A stretch of DNA of 64,000 bases from Actinacidiphila acidipaludis. GTDB taxonomy: Bacteria; Actinomycetota; Actinomycetes; Streptomycetales; Streptomycetaceae. The translations under genes were made by a program, and so were the position numbers. The stretch is from assembly GCF_019890725.1 (NCBI RefSeq), contig NZ_JAINZZ010000027.1:29062-93061 (forward strand), in the 5' to 3' direction. Under the pieces are notes generated by a model. That model searched no databases. It was given only the letters and a program-made list of their open reading frames with translations, and was not told where the DNA came from. Below, piece after piece: positions 60,501 to 64,000 of the stretch; the first letter of the stretch is position 1, and each line of letters starts with the position of its first letter.

Positions 60501-61226
60501 CTGTGGATGTCCAACCCGGCCTGGCACAGCACCGTCTGGCAGACCTACGACTACGATCTCGACGTCAACGGCAGCTACTACGGCGCCCGTTCCGGCTGCG
60601 AGGCCCAGCACGTGCAGGCCGATCCGCGCAGTTGGGCCGTGATCGCGGTCAATCACACGGCGGAGGACCTGCGGGGAGCGGTCGTGACGGCCGAGGTGCT
60701 CGACCTGACCGGCGTCCGGCTGGCCGCCCCGCAGAAGCTGAGCCTCGACGTCCCGGCGTCGGGAACGGCCCCGGCGTTCACGGTGGCGGCCGCCGGCGGG
60801 GGCGGCCCGCTCCACCTGGTGCGGCTGCGGCTGAGCCGGACCGACGGGACCGTGCTGTCGGAGAACACCTACTGGCGCTGCGACAGCCCGGGCGACCTCA
60901 AGACCCTCAACGGGCTGTCCGGGGCGGACCTGCGGCTGACGAAGAGCCGTGTCACCGTGCGGGACGGCCGGGTGACGGCGAGCGTGACCGTACGGAACGC
61001 GGGCAAGGCCGTGGCGCCCATGGTGCGGCTGGGGCTGCGCGGCCACGCCGCCAGGCAGCGGATCCTCCCGGCCCGGTACTCCGAGAACTACCTGTGGCTG
61101 CTGCCCGGAGAGCAGCGCACGGTCACGGTCTCCTGCCCGCAGACCGCCCTCGGGAACCCGGGCGACCTGGAGGTCACCGCGCAGGGATACGGCGGCGCGC
61201 TGGTCTCGGACCGTTCCGGCCGCTGA
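57531..61226 (+). CDS. Secreted GH2 exo-glucosaminidase/endo-beta-mannosidase-like enzyme with inserted discoidin segments
   Basis: 1231 residues. Tat signal SRRGMLRSGG (~15-50), F5/8C domain (~55-210), GH2 sugar-binding domain (~225-400; NSWWYRRTFRLP, VWLELDGINHQAEIWLNG), immunoglobulin-like domain, an insertion of discoidin-like halves (~585-725), then the TIM barrel with MCRGGNWGWDELLRR, acid/base E in CGANEG and nucleophile E in HTEIGIPTV. The sandwich-plus-barrel signature matches exo-beta-D-glucosaminidase CsxA and mannosylglycoprotein endo-beta-mannosidase. ATG 57531 has AAGGAG 6 nt upstream. Divergent from GH92; together they suit N-glycan or mannoprotein degradation (inference). Confidence 0.9.
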   Translation: MSDDTTEDASRADGLSRRGMLRSGGAVLAAVSVTGMFAARAAAKPAGAPAGAPPAPGGDLALYRPVTASSTAYGPVPGSFVVDRMAQSGPKGSGWRAADTGTPQWIAVDLEGPCHVTSVVLVFEAAEGDTVYKPADDVNPRNGTTGWEVLSSYATAFRIEVSPDGKNWTAVHEGSTSTGGTVEAVLDTPVTTRWVRMVGTALSNPNPLGLNSFQVLGTPAAHRPSATGWTEWTSGARPVPALRVADDGTLPVESGWNLTLEDFAGTDDGARVSAAGVDTSRWLRAQVPGTILASLVAEGHLPDPVRGFGNLQVPEALSRNSWWYRRTFRLPHDFGGQGRDRVWLELDGINHQAEIWLNGTKAGDLAHPTARASLDVTGALTGHADHVLAVRIDPMPYPGNPGDKGADGSSYADAGSNIMMLNSPNLLAVSGWDWMPAVRDRVMGIWNHVRLRATGDAVLGDVRVDTVLPASPDRSTAEVTVTVPVRNAAASARTVTVEARLCGVRVRKAVQVGAGQSVDAVFAPADFPALRLRNPRLWWPNGYGEPTLHDLQVSAAVAGTVSDTRTVRVGLRETAYASENPITFAPGANHVEQTVDIPAQQARYVRIQGGKRATGFGISLWTLAVVNSADPGTDFALHGAATASSNDNASNTPGNAVDGDPQTRWSSNYTDDQWIQVDLGRTRSFDRLTLVWETAYALTFTVQVSDDGSTWKDALAVDNRPHQLQISVNGVRVMCRGGNWGWDELLRRMGGGRMEAVVGMHRDMNFTMIRNWIGSSNREEFYARCDENGLLVWNDFWNAWFLDPPNHALYLDQVRDTILRYRSHPCIAVWCGANEGTPSGEIDQGAAAAVAAEHPGVRYVSNSAAGVVSGGGPYAWIDPQQYYSPQTYGAGTFGFHTEIGIPTVSVAESMHNLVGDEEGWPISTVWNYHDWSTKGNQYPQNYKAAIDERLGESSSLEEFAAKAQFVNFESMRAMFEAWNANLWKDASGLLLWMSNPAWHSTVWQTYDYDLDVNGSYYGARSGCEAQHVQADPRSWAVIAVNHTAEDLRGAVVTAEVLDLTGVRLAAPQKLSLDVPASGTAPAFTVAAAGGGGPLHLVRLRLSRTDGTVLSENTYWRCDSPGDLKTLNGLSGADLRLTKSRVTVRDGRVTASVTVRNAGKAVAPMVRLGLRGHAARQRILPARYSENYLWLLPGEQRTVTVSCPQTALGNPGDLEVTAQGYGGALVSDRSGR

Positions 61227-61244
61227 GACCGGGCCGCCCGCTCC

Positions 61245-61275
61245 CGGCCCGCCCGCCTCACGGTCGGGCGGGCCG
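61245..61275. terminator. Bidirectional terminator between GH2 and the small membrane protein
   Basis: Perfect 11-bp arms CGGCCCGCCCG (61245-61255) and CGGGCGGGCCG (61265-61275) with a 9-base loop, in the 75-bp space between convergent genes. Confidence 0.75.
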
Positions 61276-61301
61276 AGGGGGCGCCGTGGGCCGGGCGGCC
61301 C

Positions 61302-61568
61302 TCAGCCGAACAGCGAGTAGGCGCCGAAGGCCAGGGCGGCCACGACGCCCATCACGAGAAAGCTCATGGCCAGCGATGTGAAGCAGCAGGCGGTGAGCTC
61401 GGCCGTGCGGGTCAGGACGGCGCCGACGCTGCCGTCCTCCGGCTGGCGGGACTCCCGGTTGAGGGCCTCCCGCCGGGACCGACGCGACCTGTCGGGCGTG
61501 GTCTCGGTGGAGCCGGGCACGGTGCCACGCCGGCGCGTCGGCGCGGGGCCGGAACCGGAATGCGACAT
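61302..61568 (-). CDS. Small membrane-anchored hypothetical protein
   Basis: 88 residues: a basic, Ser/Thr/Arg-rich N-terminal half (TRRRGTVPGST, SRRSRREALNRES) and one C-terminal helix pair region (TACCFTSLAMSFLVMGVVAALAFGAYSLFG). No known family. ATG 61568 has AGGAG 8 nt upstream. The upstream 289 bp to the DedA gene contain only short GC-rich inverted repeats. Confidence 0.65.
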   Translation of the reverse strand: MSHSGSGPAPTRRRGTVPGSTETTPDRSRRSRREALNRESRQPEDGSVGAVLTRTAELTACCFTSLAMSFLVMGVVAALAFGAYSLFG

Positions 61569-61857
61569 GAGGTCATCTCCTGGCGTCGGTGGGTCGGCGT
61601 CCGGGGCGGCTGGTCCGGGCCGGGGGCTGCGGCCGGACGCGCAGCCCCGGCCTATCACATCCACCTGGCAGGCACATGTGGCAGTCCTCCGAGCAGGACG
61701 ACGGCGACCCCGGCGATGGTTGCTCCGCGGAGATGATCTCCTGAATTCCTGCTTCTGGGGAACGCCTGCCGGACATCGAAAGTTATCCAGGAGCCGGCTG
61801 CGCCGGCAGCCGCGGGTGAACGACGCCCTGCGGCGCCGCGGAGGAAGGGGACGGCCG

Positions 61858-62487
61858 TTGAGCGCACCACCGCTGCCCGGTGTGCTGGGCGACCTCGCAC
61901 CCGTACTGAACCACTGGGGCTACTGGGCCGTGGGCGGCCTGATCTTCGTCGAGGACTTCGGCGTTCCGGCCCCCGGGGAGACGATCCTCATCGCCGCCGC
62001 CCTGTACGCCGGAGCCGGGCAGCTCAACATCGCGGCGGTCATCGCGATCGGCATCGTCGCCGCGATACTCGGCGACAACGTCGGCTACCTCATCGGACGC
62101 ACCGGCGGCCACACCCTGGTCCTGCGCTACGGCAAGTACATCCTGCTCACGCCCGAGCGCTTCGAGAAGGCGGAGGGCTTCTTCACCCGCCACGGCGGGA
62201 AGGTCGTCACGATCGCCCGCTTCGTCGAAGGGCTCCGGCAGGCCAACGGCATCATCGCCGGCACCACGCGGATGCCGTGGCGGCGCTTCCTTTTCTTCAA
62301 CACCCTCGGCGCGGCCCTCTGGGTCGGCCTGTGGGCCGGGATCGGCTACGCGGCCGGCGACCACATCACCACCCTCTACCGGCAGATCAACCGGTACTCG
62401 TTGTACCTGCTGGTGGCGGCCGGTCTGGTGGTCGCCGCCCTGATCGTGCGCAGGCTGCTGCGCCGCCGCAGGACCGCGGAGGAGTAG
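61858..62487 (+). CDS. DedA-family membrane protein
   Basis: 209 residues. GGLIFVEDFGVPAPGETILIAAA, ILGDNVGYLIGRTGG, FFTRHGGKVVTIARFVEGLRQANGIIAGTTRMPWRRF are the DedA/SNARE-associated signature with its conserved acidic, GxxxG and R/G motifs; two re-entrant helices and two to three membrane helices are expected. DedA proteins are lipid scramblase-like and support membrane homeostasis. TTG 61858 is preferred because GAGGAAGGGG lies 8 nt upstream; GTG 61816 is the in-frame alternative. Confidence 0.88.
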   Translation: MSAPPLPGVLGDLAPVLNHWGYWAVGGLIFVEDFGVPAPGETILIAAALYAGAGQLNIAAVIAIGIVAAILGDNVGYLIGRTGGHTLVLRYGKYILLTPERFEKAEGFFTRHGGKVVTIARFVEGLRQANGIIAGTTRMPWRRFLFFNTLGAALWVGLWAGIGYAAGDHITTLYRQINRYSLYLLVAAGLVVAALIVRRLLRRRRTAEE

Positions 62488-62519
62488 CGGGCTCTCGGGC
62501 CGCCGGGGGCGTGCCCGCG

Positions 62520-64000
62520 TCAGCGCCGGACCGACGCCGCGGGAGCCTGATCCGTCACCGTGCCCCCGCCGTGGGGGACGCGTGCCGGGGCGGTGCCGAT
62601 CAGCAGCACCGTCACCACCAGAACCGCCGTGATGCCGGCGAGTTCGACCAGCAGGGAGCCGCGGACGCCCGAGACGGCCGCGGGAGCGCCGCGGCGCCGG
62701 CCGACCCGTGTGCGGCTGTGAGCGGCCGCCGCAAGCACCGCCAGGACCAGGGCGACCTTGACCAGCAGGAGTCGCCCGTAGTGCGTCCCGGTCAGCGCGT
62801 CGACGCTGCCGACCTCGCGGCAGGCCTGCCACAGGCCCGTGGCGGCCAGCACCACCACGGCGGCCAGGGCCACACGGGAGAAGCGCCGCGCCACGACCGC
62901 CACGCCGGCCGCCTCCGGGCGGCGGATCATCAGCACGAGAAGGCAGGCCACGCCTCCCGCCCACACCGCCATGGCGGTGACGTGCAGCGTCGTGACGGCC
63001 AGCGCGAGGGGCACCAGGGACCCGCTGGGGGCGTGGCTGGTCTCGCTCCAGGTGAGTGCGAGGAGCAGCGTCAGCACGGCCGCGGTGGCGGCCCCGGCGC
63101 GGCGGTGCCGCAGGATCTCCTCGCCGATCGCCGCGATGAGCGCGAGCAGCATGATCCGAGCGACGAGCGCGTGCCCGAGGTGACCGGACAGCGACGCGGA
63201 GAGCAGCGGCCGGTCGACGGCATGTCGGAGCGAGGCGCCCTGACTGGCGGGACCGTAGGCGAGGAGCTGCAGGACGGTTCCGGTGAGCAGCAGGGCCCAC
63301 CCGAGCGCGGCGGGCCGGCGCATCCGGGTCCACGCGGGGGCGGTGGTGGTGGGTGCGTCCGTGGCGGCGACGGCGGCGGCGAGGGCGGTCATGGCTTCGC
63401 GCTGCTCGCCGGGCGTGTCCCTCGCTTCCGGGGCGTTTCGGCCGTCGCCGTCCGGGGCCGCCTGCGTGAGCCCGTGCGAAGGCGCCCCGACGGCGGCGTC
63501 CAGGGTCTGATCCGTGGCCGCGTTCGGGTCGTCGGGCGCGCTGAAGCGGAGCACCGCGACCCCGGCCAGGCCGGCGAGACCGGCGAAGCCGAGCCAGATC
63601 GCCAGGTCGAGCACGGCGTCGGTCGGACGGTTCCGGGCGGCTGTCGTGCCTTCGGCGGCGCTCGTCCCGCTCGGCGCGCCCACGGCGAAGGTGAACACGC
63701 CCGAGGTCGTGTGGCCGTCGTCGGCCGCGGTGACCCGCCAGCTCACGACGAACGTGCCGTGGTCCGCCTCCGGGGCCACCCCGACCCGGATCCGTTCCCC
63801 GCCGGAGCCCGGCTCGGCGGAGGCGCCCCGGTCGGCGCGGCGTCCACTGGGCCCGATCACGGTGACGGTGCTGAGGGCGAGCGTGACCCGCTCGGAGAAG
63901 GCCAGGGTCACCTGGGCCGGTTCGGCGCCGAGGACCGACCCGCCGCGCGGCGACGAGCCGACGAGGTCGGCGTGGGCCGCGGCCGGACTCGCGAGGGCGA
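62520..64000 (-). CDS. CopC-CopD copper resistance fusion protein (N-terminus off the right edge)
   Basis: At least 493 residues, cut at the right edge inside the signal peptide (ALASPAAA before HADLVGSSP). The CopC domain (~100 residues) keeps the N-terminal His after cleavage, LAFSERV and DDGHTTSGVFTFAVG, the ligands of the high-affinity Cu(II) site. A membrane helix and a disordered Asp/Ala-rich linker lead to a CopD domain of about eight helices (GHALVARIMLLALI, WAGGVACLLVLMI, TGTHYGRLLLVKVALVLAVLAAAAHSR). It handles periplasmic-side copper, probably import for cuproenzymes. Start not seen. Confidence 0.9.
   Translation of the reverse strand, partial: ALASPAAAHADLVGSSPRGGSVLGAEPAQVTLAFSERVTLALSTVTVIGPSGRRADRGASAEPGSGGERIRVGVAPEADHGTFVVSWRVTAADDGHTTSGVFTFAVGAPSGTSAAEGTTAARNRPTDAVLDLAIWLGFAGLAGLAGVAVLRFSAPDDPNAATDQTLDAAVGAPSHGLTQAAPDGDGRNAPEARDTPGEQREAMTALAAAVAATDAPTTTAPAWTRMRRPAALGWALLLTGTVLQLLAYGPASQGASLRHAVDRPLLSASLSGHLGHALVARIMLLALIAAIGEEILRHRRAGAATAAVLTLLLALTWSETSHAPSGSLVPLALAVTTLHVTAMAVWAGGVACLLVLMIRRPEAAGVAVVARRFSRVALAAVVVLAATGLWQACREVGSVDALTGTHYGRLLLVKVALVLAVLAAAAHSRTRVGRRRGAPAAVSGVRGSLLVELAGITAVLVVTVLLIGTAPARVPHGGGTVTDQAPAASVRR

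Overview
The window is a very G+C-rich chromosomal segment. It uses GTG starts freely, has many 4-base ATGA/GTGA stop-start overlaps, and most of its families are typical of actinomycetes. The content (SigK/RskA, Rsb-type stress modules, DUF2267, GPP34 protein, GNAT-AAA protein, NarL-type two-component system beside an ABC exporter, GH92/GH2 secreted glycosidases) points to Streptomyces or a close relative. No rRNA, tRNA, CRISPR array, insertion sequence or prophage was seen.

1-10.2 kb is a stress-signalling block made of two divergent operons. Leftward: STAS antagonist, RsbW-like ATPase, PAS-GAF-PP2C phosphatase, then a cobalamin-binding protein with the CarH-type W-x9-EH light-sensing motif, which runs off the left edge. 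Rightward: a complete stressosome set (RsbR, RsbS, RsbT), an ATPase-PP2C feedback phosphatase, a hybrid histidine kinase and a REC-PP2C phosphatase, all translationally coupled. Two small stress proteins (hydrophobic peptide, CsbD) follow.

11-15 kb is a SigK module: anti-sigma RskA, SigK, a fasciclin lipoprotein and a membrane-anchored molybdopterin oxidoreductase. A shared motif (CCAATC-N16-CCGAAT/G) lies before sigK and before the oxidoreductase gene, and suggests an autoregulated SigK regulon like the mycobacterial one. 15-17.4 kb holds an FeS-type photolyase coupled to a PAP2-like membrane protein. Next to them is a degraded MarR gene.

18-25 kb: a GntR regulator with a 29-bp palindromic operator, a lipocalin-like protein, a possible 34-aa peptide, a GMC alcohol oxidase and a CapA-like protein; then DNA polymerase X. 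25-34 kb: a GNAT-AAA+ gene broken by one extra base in its Walker B motif, an orphan HpnR-type hopanoid C-3 methylase, DUF2267, SDR, carboxymuconolactone-decarboxylase-like and GPP34 genes, a frameshifted glycosyltransferase and a large HTH regulator.

34-53 kb is a mosaic of regulator-plus-effector pairs: LysR/muconolactone isomerase/MFS, leaderless MerR/YnfA, RclR-like AraC divergent from an RclA-like flavoprotein (reactive chlorine response), MarR with three operators divergent from an esterase, an ABC-2 exporter with a NarL-type two-component system, NUDIX, MerR with a SoxR-box-like operator plus an epimerase, and a formaldehyde-dehydrogenase-type zinc enzyme. 53-61 kb has divergent secreted GH92 and GH2 glycosidases sharing LacI-type operators, probably for N-glycan or mannoprotein breakdown. 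The right end has a small membrane protein, a DedA protein and a CopC-CopD fusion cut by the edge.
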